This document shows, one piece after another, positions 16,179 to 25,167 of a stretch of 64,000 bases of DNA. The notes under the pieces were generated by a model, which saw nothing but the letters and a program-made list of their open reading frames with translations, did not search any database and was not told where the DNA came from. Positions within the stretch are counted from its first letter, which is position 1, and each line of letters opens with the position of its first letter. The stretch comes from Streptomyces sp. NBC_00557 (GTDB taxonomy: Bacteria > Actinomycetota > Actinomycetes > Streptomycetales > Streptomycetaceae), in assembly GCF_036345995.1 (NCBI RefSeq), contig NZ_CP107796.1:2852001-2916000 (forward strand). Direction: 5' to 3'. The position numbers were made by a program, and so were the translations under genes.

Positions 16179-17125
16179 GCCGCCTCCATCCAGATGTCGG
16201 CCAGGGATTCCTCGAGGTTGATGCGGGGCCGCCAGCCGAGCCGGTCGCGCGCGGTGCGCACGTCGGCCTGCTGCCAGCTGCCGCAGCCGTCCGGGTACGG
16301 GTACGCCACCGGGGCCGCGTGGTCGGCGTCGCCGCGGGGGTGGCCGATGGCGCTGCGCAGCGGTCCGGGCGGGGCGTCGAGCTCGTGCAGGGTGCCGCCG
16401 TATCCGGCCACGCGGGCGAGGACGGCGGCGGCGTCACGGAGCCGGACGGCGCGGCCGGAGCCGATGTTGATCACGCCCTGCGCGGCGGAGAGCGAGGCGG
16501 CGTGCACGGCGCGGGCGACGTCGCGTACGTCGACGAAGTCGCGCTGTACGCCGAGCCCGGCGAGCTTGAGTTCGCCGTCGCCGGACTGCATGGCGCGGCG
16601 CATGGCCTCGGCGAGCCGGCCCAGCGGGGAGCCGGCCGGGGTGCCGGGGCCGGCCGGAGAGAAGACCCGCAGCACGACGGCGTCCAGGCCGGAGCCGAGG
16701 ACCAGTTCGGTCGCGGCGAGCTTGCTCACGCCGTACGGGCCGCCGGGGCGCGGTACGGCGTCCTCGGCGGTGGAGGAGCCGGGCTGGCTCGGTCCGTACT
16801 CGGAGCCGCACCCGATCTGCACCAGCCGGGCCCCGCAGCCACTGCGGCGCAGGGCCTCGCAGACGGTGGCGACGGCCACGGTGTTGTGCCGGGTCAGTTC
16901 CCGGGCACCGCCGCGGATGGCGCCGGCGCAGTTGATGACGACGCCGGGATGCACCGCGTCGAGGAAGCGGGTGAGTGCGCCGGGGCTGCCGGTGGCGAGG
17001 TCGAAGCGGACGTCGGCGTCGTCGCCGCGGCCGAGCGCGGTGAGCTGGACGGCCGGGTCGGCGAGCAGGCGGTCGGCGACGAAGCGGCCGATGTATCCGT
17101 TGGCTCCGATCAGCAGGACCCTCAT
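16166..17125 (-). CDS. NAD-dependent nucleotide-sugar epimerase/dehydratase
   Basis: A 319-residue extended short-chain dehydrogenase. The Rossmann motif GANGYIG lies at the N-terminus (MRVLLIGANGYIGRFVAD) and the catalytic YxxxK is in GGPYGVSKLAATE. The family interconverts nucleotide sugars such as UDP-GlcNAc/UDP-GalNAc or UDP-Glc/UDP-Gal. The start ATG overlaps the stop of the preceding low-complexity gene (ATGA) and the end overlaps the spherulin-4 gene. Its place beside a PelF-type glycosyltransferase and a spherulin-type hydrolase suggests it supplies the precursor for the polymer, as PelX does in Pel systems; this is inference. Confidence 0.87.
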   Translation of the reverse strand: MRVLLIGANGYIGRFVADRLLADPAVQLTALGRGDDADVRFDLATGSPGALTRFLDAVHPGVVINCAGAIRGGARELTRHNTVAVATVCEALRRSGCGARLVQIGCGSEYGPSQPGSSTAEDAVPRPGGPYGVSKLAATELVLGSGLDAVVLRVFSPAGPGTPAGSPLGRLAEAMRRAMQSGDGELKLAGLGVQRDFVDVRDVARAVHAASLSAAQGVINIGSGRAVRLRDAAAVLARVAGYGGTLHELDAPPGPLRSAIGHPRGDADHAAPVAYPYPDGCGSWQQADVRTARDRLGWRPRINLEESLADIWMEAACRI

Positions 17126-17649
17126 CGGGCGGCTCCCGGGGTGTAGGCGCCGGTGTGGCCGGCTGGGCCGTGGGGGCTGGGCCGGTGGTCGATGTGGCCG
17201 GAGGGGCTCGGGGGACTCGCAGGGCCCGGGTGGCCGAAGGTGCCGCCGACGGCGCGACCATGGCCGCGGGTGGCTGCTCGACCGGCAGGCGCGGTGTGCC
17301 TCCCGGGGCCTACGCGACGTGCGCCGGCCTTGTGTCCTTCGGCGCGCATCCCTGCGCCGGCCTGGTACGGCGCGGTGGGCCGGGAGGGTGCGGCCGGCCA
17401 GGGCAGTGCCGTGGGGCAGGACGATGTGGCGGGTCCGCCGGTTCTCACGGTGCCGGCGGACCCGGTGGTTCCCCGGACTCCGGCTCCGGCGGTCCCGGCG
17501 GCGCCTGCGCCTGCTGCGGCTGGGGACGCACCGGCGGATCCGGGGGCCCCGGACGCTCCGGGGCGGGAGGTGGTCATCTGGCTTTCTCCTTCAAAAACGG
17601 GTGGTGCGGTCGCCTCCGGCGGTGACCCGGGCCGGCGGCGGACGGTCAT
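17122..17649 (-). CDS. Low-complexity Ala/Gly/Pro/Ser-rich protein coupled within the polysaccharide operon
   Basis: A 175-residue frame with no recognisable domain, composed mainly of Ala, Gly, Pro, Thr and Ser. It is reported because of its position. The ATG at 17649 overlaps the TGA of the membrane-protein gene (ATGA), and its own TGA overlaps the epimerase ATG (ATGA). A second in-frame start at 17577 (MTTSRPGAS) has a very good GAAGGAG site 8-9 nt upstream, giving 151 residues. There is no signal peptide or transmembrane segment. It could be a disordered linker protein, or coding sequence mainly preserved to keep translation coupling. In DNA this rich in GC, open frames occur by chance, so it is not certain. 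Confidence 0.5.
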   Translation of the reverse strand: MTVRRRPGSPPEATAPPVFEGESQMTTSRPGASGAPGSAGASPAAAGAGAAGTAGAGVRGTTGSAGTVRTGGPATSSCPTALPWPAAPSRPTAPYQAGAGMRAEGHKAGARRVGPGRHTAPAGRAATRGHGRAVGGTFGHPGPASPPSPSGHIDHRPSPHGPAGHTGAYTPGAAR

Positions 17650-19544
17650 TCGGGGACTCCCGTGGGCGCGTGTGCCATGGCCTGGGTGAGGATGCGGGTC
17701 GCGTGGCACAGCAGAGCCAGCGCGGCGGCACCGCAGGTGAGGGCCGGAAGGGCGCCCACCCCCCAGGCGTCCACCACGGCCTGCACGGGAGTCGCGAGAA
17801 CGGCGCAGCCCGGCAGTCTTCCGGCCAGGGGCAGGGCGAGCGCCATCGCCTCCGTGGCCGCCGCGGCGCCGAGCGCCACTGCCGGGGCGTGCCGGTGGCG
17901 GTGCACGACGAGCAGGCGGGCGAGCAGCAGCAGGGAGCCCAGGGCGAGGGTCTGCGGGTAGGCCGCGGGTGCGTGCAGGACGGTGGCGCACACCAGGAGC
18001 AGCGCGGTGAGCGCGCCCAGGTACAGGGTGAACGTGCCGAACAGCAGCGGTGTGACGGCGGCCGTGAAGTCCTCCAGACCCCGGCTGCCGACGAGCCTGC
18101 GGCGGGCGCCCGCGATGAGCAGGTGGGCGCAGCAGGCCGCCGGGGCGCAGGCCAGGACGAGGGCCAGGACGGGCGCGACGGCCGTGGGCCACGGGCCATC
18201 CGGGGCGCCGGTCGGCGGGGCGTCGGGGCCGCCCGTCACCACGGCTGTGAGGAGGCCGTCGCCGAAAAGGGCGTACCCGAGCAGCCAGAGGGTCCACGCG
18301 CGCGTGGCGTTCGCGGTGCGCCACGCGCGCGTGCCGGGCGCGGCGGCGAGGGGGCCGTGGTGCAGCGCGGCACGTGTGGCGAGGCCCACGGCGATGACGC
18401 CGGCGGCGACGGCGAGCAGCCGGGGCTCGCCGTGGGTGAGGCGCAGTCCGGCGACGGTGGCCACGGCGAGGGTGCCGGGCAGCAGCGCGAGCAGGACCCA
18501 GCCGGCGCGGACCCGCGGTACGGGCAGGGCCTCCGGCTCCGGGCGCTGCTCGGCGCCTCGCGGCACGCGCGCGTACAGCTCCTCGGCGAGCGAGAAGACG
18601 TCGCGGTGGCGGAAACGGGCGGCGGTCCGGTCGGTGACGCCGTGCGCCTCCAGCCCGGCGGCGATCTCCAAGGGGTCCACGGCCCGCTCGCACAGCTCAC
18701 GGTGCCGGTGCAGCAGGGCCTTCACGGGGTCGGCGGCTCCCCGCCGGGGTGCGGCGATGCGCCGCCGGTCAGGCTCCGAGCTGCCGGAATCCCCGTCACC
18801 GGCCTGCCCCGGCCTCTTCTCGTCCGGTCCCGCCTGCGCCGCAAGGCTCACGCCGGCGCCCGCGGCAACGGTGCCGGCCTCACGCCGACGGCTCCGCTCG
18901 GGGCCACGCCCACGCCCCTGTCCCTCCGGCGAGGTCTCACCGAACGAAACCTGCTCGCGGGGCGAGCCCTCCTCACGGGCCAGGCCCTCCTCACGGGACG
19001 GACCCTCCTCACGGGACAGGCCCTCGTCGCGGGACAGGCCCTCCTCGCTGGTCACGCCTTCCTTGCGCAACAGGCCGTGCTCGCCGGACCAGGCCTCCTC
19101 ACCGGACAGGCTGTCCTCGCCGCACAAGCCTCCGCCTTCGCCGCCGTCCTCCTCCCCGAGCCGCTCCCCCGCCCCAGCGCCCCAGGGCTCGCCGCCCCGA
19201 GGCATCCCGGGCCGGTCCAGCCCACCCGGCACCTTCGCGCCCAGCGCATCCAGCCCACCCGGTACCCCCGGCCGCGACGCGTCCGGCGCACCCGATCGCA
19301 GCGCATCCGGCACCCCCGCACCCAACGCGCCCAGCCCTCCCGGCACCCCCAACCCCAGCGCCCCCGGCTCCCCCACCACGCCCCACTCGCCCACCACGCC
19401 ACGCCCGAGACGGCGCTCGACACCGTGCCCGGCACCGTGCCCCACACCACGCGCGTCGTCGCGCCCCACCCCACGCGCGTCGTCGCGCCCCACCCCACGC
19501 GCGTCGTCGCGGCCCTCGCTGCGGTCGTCCCGAACCCCCATCAC
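17646..19544 (-). CDS. Multi-pass membrane protein with a repeat-rich disordered N-terminus
   Basis: About 632 residues. The first 270 are disordered, with three tandem GRDDARGV units, then Gly/Val/Leu-rich degenerate repeats and a Ser-Arg-Glu-Glu-Gly series. A conserved-looking helical segment follows (HRHRELCERAVDPLEIAAGL, HGVTDRTAARFRHRDVF), then about eight or nine transmembrane helices to the end. The start codons GTG-ATG at 19544-19539 overlap the TGA of the glycosyltransferase gene, so translation is coupled and the long N-terminus is probably real. By position it is a candidate synthase partner or exporter for the operon's polymer, but it does not look like PelG (a MATE-like protein). 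I do not recognise the family. Confidence 0.7.
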   Translation of the reverse strand: MMGVRDDRSEGRDDARGVGRDDARGVGRDDARGVGHGAGHGVERRLGRGVVGEWGVVGEPGALGLGVPGGLGALGAGVPDALRSGAPDASRPGVPGGLDALGAKVPGGLDRPGMPRGGEPWGAGAGERLGEEDGGEGGGLCGEDSLSGEEAWSGEHGLLRKEGVTSEEGLSRDEGLSREEGPSREEGLAREEGSPREQVSFGETSPEGQGRGRGPERSRRREAGTVAAGAGVSLAAQAGPDEKRPGQAGDGDSGSSEPDRRRIAAPRRGAADPVKALLHRHRELCERAVDPLEIAAGLEAHGVTDRTAARFRHRDVFSLAEELYARVPRGAEQRPEPEALPVPRVRAGWVLLALLPGTLAVATVAGLRLTHGEPRLLAVAAGVIAVGLATRAALHHGPLAAAPGTRAWRTANATRAWTLWLLGYALFGDGLLTAVVTGGPDAPPTGAPDGPWPTAVAPVLALVLACAPAACCAHLLIAGARRRLVGSRGLEDFTAAVTPLLFGTFTLYLGALTALLLVCATVLHAPAAYPQTLALGSLLLLARLLVVHRHRHAPAVALGAAAATEAMALALPLAGRLPGCAVLATPVQAVVDAWGVGALPALTCGAAALALLCHATRILTQAMAHAPTGVPE

Positions 19545-21292
19545 GCCCCCTCCGCGGTGGCCAGCGGTGTGGCGCGTACCGGTGTGCCCGTGGCCCAGCC
19601 GGGGAGGCCCCGCGGGAGTACGCGGGCCGTGGGGCCGGTCCAGCGGCCGGCGACGTGGGACTCGGCGGGGCTGGCGAACGGCCGTGGCTCGCCGGCCTCG
19701 TCGAGGACGACCCGGCGGACCGGGCAGCGCGAGACGATCTGCAGGTAAATGCCGTGAAATGCCGCGATGTTCTGCTCGACGGTGAACAGTTCGAGCGCAC
19801 GGGCGCGTGCGGCGGCGCCGAGCCGCTCACGGCGCTCGGGGTCGCGCAGCAACGCCACGCACGCCTCGGCGAGCGCCCGCGGATTGCGCGGGGGTACGAC
19901 GAGCCCTGTGCCGCCGATGACCTCCACCACCGCGCCCACGTCCGTGGACACCGTCGCCCGGCCGCAGAACATGGCCTCGATCAGGCCGACCGGGAAGCCT
20001 TCGACCACGCTGGACAGCACGACGACGGCTCCGCCGGCGTACGCCTCGGGGAGCGTGGGCGCCTCGGGGGCGCCGATCTCCTCGAAGGACACCGGGTTGT
20101 CGCCGACGGCGTGCACACCCTCGGCCTCGTCCGGGAAGAGCTGCGCGGCGAGCGCCCTGCAGTGGCCGAGGTAGGACGCGCCGTCGGGTCCGGCGGGCGC
20201 GCCGATGATCCTCAGGCGCGCCTTGGGCTCCTCCTTGCGCACCTCGGCGAAGGCGTGCAGCAGCGAGATCAGGTCCTTGGCGGGTTCGACGCGCCCCACC
20301 CAGACCAGCGTGTCCGGGGCGGCACGGTCCGGGGCCTCGCCGACCTCGGCGAAGCGGGTGGCGTCCATGCCCGGGTAGACGGTGCGGATCCGGGCCCGGT
20401 CGGCGCCGCACCGTTCCTGCCAGCGGCGGGCGTGGGCGTTGCCGGGTGTGAGAATCTCGGCGCGCCGGTAGACCTCGGCGGCGAGCCGGCTGTGGAAGGC
20501 GCCGAGCAGCGCGCGCACGGCGGGTGCGGCGGTGTCGGGGCCGAGGGCCAGGTAGTGCGAGCGGAGCTGCACGCCGTACTCGGTGACGAGCAGCGGCACG
20601 TCGCAGAAGTGCCGGGCCAGCAGCCCGGGCAGGGCCGCGGAGCCGCCGGCGGTGGCGTGGCAGAGGTCGGCCGCGCCGAGCCCGTCGTCGCCGTACCAGT
20701 CGAGGGAGAGGGGGCGCAGGGCGCGTTCGAGGTGTGCGGTGACGGTGAGCAGATCGGGTACGCGCGCCTCGCGCGCCGTGCGCAGCGCGCCGGGCGCGCG
20801 GCAGGCGCGTTCGAGGGTGCGTACGGCGGTGTCCGAGCGCAGGGCGCCGACGAGGCCGCCTTCCTCGCGGGCGAGTTCGGCGAGCCCGTACAGCGCCGTG
20901 CCGAAACGGTCCGCCAGATCGGCGGACGCCTCCTGGGAGGAGGTCTCGGTCCCGGTGCTGACCGCTCCGACCAGCTCTCCGTAGCACTCGGCGAAGCGCC
21001 GGCGCGCGCGCCGCCCGTAGGCCCGCCCGTCTCGCGCCGCCGCGCCTCCACGGACGCCCTTCGGACCGCTCCGCCACGCGTCGTCCTCCGCGGTCCACAG
21101 CGGCGCCGTGCGCACCCTGCCGACGTGGGGCGGGAGCGGGACCCAGCCGTCGTCCTCCTGGCTTCGGCTGCGGCTGAGCGCGTAGATGTCGAACTCGTGC
21201 TGGTGGAGCCCGCGCACGAGCCGGTCGCACCAGAGTCCGGCGTCACCGCTCACATACGGGTAGCCGCCCTCCGTAAGCAGTCCGATGCGCAC
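19541..21292 (-). CDS. DUF3492-type (PelF-like) GT4 glycosyltransferase
   Basis: A 583-residue retaining glycosyltransferase. The N-terminal DUF3492 (PF11997) region starts VRIGLLTEGGYPYVSGDAG and continues through ALSRSRSQEDDGW, RSHYLALGPD and ILTPGNAHARRWQERCGADR. The C-terminal half is a GT-B Rossmann domain with LVWVGRVEPAKDLISLLHAF, and the E-x7-E motif is EGFPVGLIE. PelF enzymes use UDP-activated amino sugars to make the Pel exopolysaccharide in the cytoplasm. GTG 21292 is the start, since the next residues are the conserved strand 1; further upstream the frame is basic and unstructured. It is the first gene of a minus-strand operon with coupled membrane protein, linker protein, epimerase and spherulin-4 genes. 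Confidence 0.85.
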   Translation of the reverse strand: MRIGLLTEGGYPYVSGDAGLWCDRLVRGLHQHEFDIYALSRSRSQEDDGWVPLPPHVGRVRTAPLWTAEDDAWRSGPKGVRGGAAARDGRAYGRRARRRFAECYGELVGAVSTGTETSSQEASADLADRFGTALYGLAELAREEGGLVGALRSDTAVRTLERACRAPGALRTAREARVPDLLTVTAHLERALRPLSLDWYGDDGLGAADLCHATAGGSAALPGLLARHFCDVPLLVTEYGVQLRSHYLALGPDTAAPAVRALLGAFHSRLAAEVYRRAEILTPGNAHARRWQERCGADRARIRTVYPGMDATRFAEVGEAPDRAAPDTLVWVGRVEPAKDLISLLHAFAEVRKEEPKARLRIIGAPAGPDGASYLGHCRALAAQLFPDEAEGVHAVGDNPVSFEEIGAPEAPTLPEAYAGGAVVVLSSVVEGFPVGLIEAMFCGRATVSTDVGAVVEVIGGTGLVVPPRNPRALAEACVALLRDPERRERLGAAARARALELFTVEQNIAAFHGIYLQIVSRCPVRRVVLDEAGEPRPFASPAESHVAGRWTGPTARVLPRGLPGWATGTPVRATPLATAEGA

Positions 21293-21550
21293 GTGTGCAC
21301 CCCCGATCTCCCGTCCGGTGAGCCGCCGTTGTCCCGGCGGCTCGCAGCGGGACGAACGTAAGCGGACAAGGCGGTGGCGCGACGGACGGTTGTCCATCGC
21401 GCCACCAAAAGGGGTGAACGGTCGTAACTTTCGCGTGCGGGTCGCGTTCCACCGCGCTAGGGGTTCAGGGCGTCGTCGTCCGTGCACGAAACGTTACGCC
21501 TCGGGCGGGGCTGGGACCGGGCGGGCTCGCGGCGCGGTCCGCGGCCCGTC

Positions 21551-23143
21551 TCACGCCACGGCCGGTGCGCGCCGGGCCGCGCGCCGCCGGGCCGCCAGCT
21601 CCGGGTCGAGCGCGGGTACGGCGGCGAGGAGCTGCTTGGTGTACGGCTCGCGCGGGCTGTCGTACACCTCGTCCGCCGGCCCGTGCTCGACGATCCGCCC
21701 CTGGCGCATCACCGCGACCCGGTCGCTGACCTGCCGTACGACGGCGAGGTCGTGGGCGATGAAGACCAGGGCGAGGCCCAGTTCCCGCTGGAGTTCGCCG
21801 AGCAGTTCCACCACCTGGGCCTGGGTGGTGACGTCGAGCGCGGAGACCGGCTCGTCGCAGACGATGACGCGTGGTTCGGCGGCGAGTGCGCGGGCGATGC
21901 CGATGCGCTGGCGCTGGCCGCCGCTGAACTCGTGCGGGTAGCGGTCGTAGTGCGCCGTGTCGAGCCCCACGCGCTCCAGCAGTTCCGTCACGCGCTCCCG
22001 GATGCGCTGCTCGTCGCGGTCGCCGCGCGCGCGGAGCGGGTCGGCGATGGACTCGCCCACGCTGCGGCGGGGGTTGAGCGAGGACACGGGGTCCTGGAAG
22101 ACCATCTGCACGGCCGGGTTCACGCCGGTGTGCGGGCGGCCCTCGTAGCGGATCGCGCCGGCGGTCGGCGCGAGCAGTCCGACGAGCATGCGGCCGAGCG
22201 TGGTCTTGCCGCTGCCGCTCTCGCCGACCACGCCGAGCGTCTCGCCCCGGCGGACGGTCAGCGAGACGCCGTCCACGGCCGTGAACGCCCGCTTGCCGCG
22301 CCCGAACACGCGGCTCACCCCGGTGGCTTCCAGGACGACCTCCTCGGCGGCCTGGGAGGCGGTGCGGCGGGCGTCGACACGCGGGACGGCGTCGAGGAGC
22401 TCACGGGTGTACGCATCGGCGGGCGCCGCGAGGACCGTGCCGACCGGGCCGTGCTCGACGACCCGGCCGTGCCGCATGACGAGGACGTCGTCCACGCTCT
22501 CGGCGGCGACGCCCACGTCGTGGGTGACGAGCAGCAGGCCCATGCCGGTCTCCTCGCGCAGCGTGTGCAGCAGGTCGAGGATCTGCGCCTGGACGGTGAC
22601 GTCGAGGGCGGTGGTCGGCTCGTCGGCGATCAGCAGGTCCGGCTCGCAGGCCAGGGCCATGGCGATGAGCGCGCGCTGGCGCATGCCGCCGCTGAACTCG
22701 TGCGGGCGGGACCGTGCCCGCCGTGCCGCGCCGGGAATTCCCACCCTGTCCAGCACCTCGACCGCACGCGCGCGTGCGGTACGGCGGGACACGCGCGCGT
22801 GCACGCGGTACACCTCGGCGATCTGGTCGCCGATCGCGTAGTACGGGTCCAGTGAGGACAGCGGATCCTGGAACACCATCGCGGCCCCGGCGCCGCGCAG
22901 CCGCCGCAGCTCCTCCTCCGTGGCGGCCTGCACGTCCGTGCCGGCGACGCGGACCGTGCCGGTGACCCGGGCTCCGGTGCCGCGGTGCAGGCCCAGCAGG
23001 GCGCCCGCGACCGTGGACTTGCCGGAGCCGGACTCGCCGACGAGAGCCAGCGCGGCGCCCTTGGCCAGGCTGAAGGAGAGGCCGTCGACGGCCCGCAGCG
23101 GGCCGAACCCGACGGTGAGGTCCGTGACGTCCACCAGGCTCAT
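21551..23143 (-). CDS. Oligopeptide/dipeptide ABC transporter ATPase, two nucleotide-binding domains fused
   Basis: A 530-residue protein carrying both ATPase domains of a Dpp/Opp-type importer. Domain 1 has Walker A GESGSGKST (36-44), signature FSGGMRQRALIA and Walker B LLIADEPTTALD. Domain 2 has GESGSGKTT, FSGGQRQRIGIA and VIVCDEPVSALD. This merges the usual DppD and DppF. ATG 23143 overlaps the stop of the upstream permease gene by 4 bp. With two permeases and a binding lipoprotein it forms a complete peptide or nickel-type importer. Confidence 0.92.
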   Translation of the reverse strand: MSLVDVTDLTVGFGPLRAVDGLSFSLAKGAALALVGESGSGKSTVAGALLGLHRGTGARVTGTVRVAGTDVQAATEEELRRLRGAGAAMVFQDPLSSLDPYYAIGDQIAEVYRVHARVSRRTARARAVEVLDRVGIPGAARRARSRPHEFSGGMRQRALIAMALACEPDLLIADEPTTALDVTVQAQILDLLHTLREETGMGLLLVTHDVGVAAESVDDVLVMRHGRVVEHGPVGTVLAAPADAYTRELLDAVPRVDARRTASQAAEEVVLEATGVSRVFGRGKRAFTAVDGVSLTVRRGETLGVVGESGSGKTTLGRMLVGLLAPTAGAIRYEGRPHTGVNPAVQMVFQDPVSSLNPRRSVGESIADPLRARGDRDEQRIRERVTELLERVGLDTAHYDRYPHEFSGGQRQRIGIARALAAEPRVIVCDEPVSALDVTTQAQVVELLGELQRELGLALVFIAHDLAVVRQVSDRVAVMRQGRIVEHGPADEVYDSPREPYTKQLLAAVPALDPELAARRRAARRAPAVA

Positions 23144-24138
23144 GAGAGCACCACCCGTCGGTCGGCCACCGCGTACAGGACGTCCGCGACGGCGTTGGCG
23201 AGGACCACGAAGAAGCCGATGACCAGGACCATGCCGACGACCACCGGCAGATCCACGACGGTCACCGCGTGCACCAGCTCCTGGCCGATGCCCGGCAGTC
23301 CGAAGAGGGTCTCGGTGAGGACGGCACCGCCGACGGCCGAGCCGACGTTGTTGGCGTTCAGCGCGATCACGGGCGCCAGGGCGCCGCGCAGGGCGTGCCG
23401 GCCGACGATGGAGCGCTCGGCGACGCCGTACGCGCGGAAGGTGCGGATGTGGTCCTCGGCGAGGGTCTCCAGCATGGCGGCGCGGGTGAGGCGGGCGAAG
23501 GCCGCCGCCTCGATGAGGGCGAGCGAGAGCCAGGGCAGCAGCAGGTTCCACGCCCATTGCTCGGGGTCGTCCGTGAGGCTCACGTACTGCGGGAAGGGCA
23601 GCCACTGCAGTTCGCCGCAGACGACGATCATCAGCACCAGGCCGATGACGAAGACCGGCGTGGCGGTGCCCGCGAGGGTGATCGCGGTCAGGACGCGCTC
23701 GGAGACGCGGCCGCGCCGCCACGCGGACAGCACACCGGTGCCGACGCCCAGTACGAGCCACACGACCATGGCGCCGAGCACGAGCGAGAGGCTGACCGGC
23801 AGCTTGGTCAGGATGATGTCCAGGACCTGCTGGTCGGTGCGGTACGACTGCCCCAGGCAGGGCGCGGCGCAGTGCTCGACCGAGGTGCCGGTGGAGAAGT
23901 CCTGTCCGGCCAGGAGCCCTTGCAGGAAGTGCCAGTAACGCAGGTAGAGCGGGTCGCCGAGGTTCAGTTGCCGGGCGACCTGGTGCACCTGCGCCGGGGA
24001 GCAGCGCGGGCCGCAGGTGATCTGGGCGACGTCGCCGGGGGTGACGTAGAAGACGACGTAGACGATCACCGAGATGGCGAGCAGGGTCACCACGACGCCG
24101 ACGGCGCGGCGCAGCAGGAATCCGCCGAAGCCGCTCAT
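23140..24138 (-). CDS. Oligopeptide ABC transporter permease, DppB type
   Basis: A 332-residue inner-membrane permease beginning with the typical N-terminal helix FLLRRAVGVVVTLLAISVIVYVVFYVTPGD. Six transmembrane segments and the EAA-type loop (AEDHIRTFRAYGVAERSIVGRHALRGALAPV) are visible. A cysteine-containing periplasmic loop (CGPRCSP) lies where DppB family members vary. It overlaps both neighbours by 4 bp (ATGA), so it is translated together with the DppC-type permease and the ATPase. Confidence 0.92.
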   Translation of the reverse strand: MSGFGGFLLRRAVGVVVTLLAISVIVYVVFYVTPGDVAQITCGPRCSPAQVHQVARQLNLGDPLYLRYWHFLQGLLAGQDFSTGTSVEHCAAPCLGQSYRTDQQVLDIILTKLPVSLSLVLGAMVVWLVLGVGTGVLSAWRRGRVSERVLTAITLAGTATPVFVIGLVLMIVVCGELQWLPFPQYVSLTDDPEQWAWNLLLPWLSLALIEAAAFARLTRAAMLETLAEDHIRTFRAYGVAERSIVGRHALRGALAPVIALNANNVGSAVGGAVLTETLFGLPGIGQELVHAVTVVDLPVVVGMVLVIGFFVVLANAVADVLYAVADRRVVLS

Positions 24139-25163
24139 GCGGTGGCCTCCTTCCCGGGCTTCCCGGGCTTCCCGGGTGCGGTCGGGTCCTTGCGGCCGGT
24201 GCCGACCCGCAGGCGGGAGGCGGCGCGCGGGTCGAGCGCGGTGCGCACGCCGTCGCCGAGGACGGTGAGGGCGAGGACGGTGACGAACAGGGCGCCGGCC
24301 GGCAGCAGCAGGTACTGCGGCGCCGCCTGGTACCAGACGTCCGCGGCGGTGAGCATCTGCCCCCAGGAGGGGGTGGGCGGCTTCACGCCGACGCCGAGGA
24401 ACGACAGCGCCGCCTCGACGGTGATGTTCGTGGGCACCAGCAGCGCGGCGTACGTGATGACGGGCGCGGCGAGTCCGGGCAGCAGTTCCCGGCGGGCGAC
24501 GCGCCAGGCGCCCCAGCCGCTCAGCCGGGCGGCGAGGACGTAGTCGAGCCCCTTCAGGGAGAGCGTCTGGGCCCGGACGATCTTGGCGATGTTGCCCCAG
24601 GCGATCAGGCCGATGACCAGCGTGACCAGGACGGGCCGCGGGAATCCGGCCGGCACGACGGCCAGCAGGGCCAACGACATGATCATGAGCGGCATCGCGA
24701 CGATGATGTCCGTGGCCCGGCTCAACAGTTGATCAACCCATCGGTTGCCGAGCGCGGCGCCCACTCCGACCGCGACCCCGATGGCGACCTGCACCACCGT
24801 GGCCGCGAACGCGACGCCCAGCGACACCCGGGCGCCGTAGACGAGCCGGGCGAACAGGTCGCGGCCGGTCTGCGGCTCGACGCCCAGCCAGTGGTCGGCG
24901 CCGATACCGCCGAGGGAGCCGATGGGCACGCCCCCGCGCGCGGAGTCGATCAGGGACGGGTGGTAGGTGGTGGGGTCCTGCCCCTCCAGGGCGGTGAGCA
25001 GCGGCGCGGCGAGCGCGACCAGGACGAGCAGCGCGACGACGGCCGCGGCGACCAGGGCGGCGCGCTGCGCGCGCAGCCGCCGCCAGAACCGGCGGGCCCC
25101 CGGGCCCGCCGGGACGGACGACTGCGTCCCGGCGGTCTCGACGGCGACAAGTGCCTCGCCCAC
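24135..25163 (-). CDS. Oligopeptide ABC transporter permease, DppC type
   Basis: A 342-residue permease. The N-terminal region FWRRLRAQRAALVAAAVVALLVLVA and the domain from GRDLFARLVYGARVSLGVAFAATVVQ onward are characteristic of DppC/OppC. The EAA loop reads VRAQTLSLKGLDYVLAARLSG. The C-terminus ends in tandem GKP units from a 9-bp repeat (24145-24175), probably of no functional weight. It lies 4 bp after the binding-protein gene on the minus strand. Confidence 0.92.
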   Translation of the reverse strand: MGEALVAVETAGTQSSVPAGPGARRFWRRLRAQRAALVAAAVVALLVLVALAAPLLTALEGQDPTTYHPSLIDSARGGVPIGSLGGIGADHWLGVEPQTGRDLFARLVYGARVSLGVAFAATVVQVAIGVAVGVGAALGNRWVDQLLSRATDIIVAMPLMIMSLALLAVVPAGFPRPVLVTLVIGLIAWGNIAKIVRAQTLSLKGLDYVLAARLSGWGAWRVARRELLPGLAAPVITYAALLVPTNITVEAALSFLGVGVKPPTPSWGQMLTAADVWYQAAPQYLLLPAGALFVTVLALTVLGDGVRTALDPRAASRLRVGTGRKDPTAPGKPGKPGKEATA

Positions 25164-25167
25164 GGCG

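Noticed and set aside
19541..21292. Glycogen or sucrose synthase role for the DUF3492 glycosyltransferase
   Set aside because: The N-terminal domain and the operon partners fit PelF-type enzymes better than starch/glycogen synthases.
24145..24175. Functional repeat at the DppC C-terminus
   Set aside because: Three 9-bp units coding GKP at the very end are most simply replication slippage.
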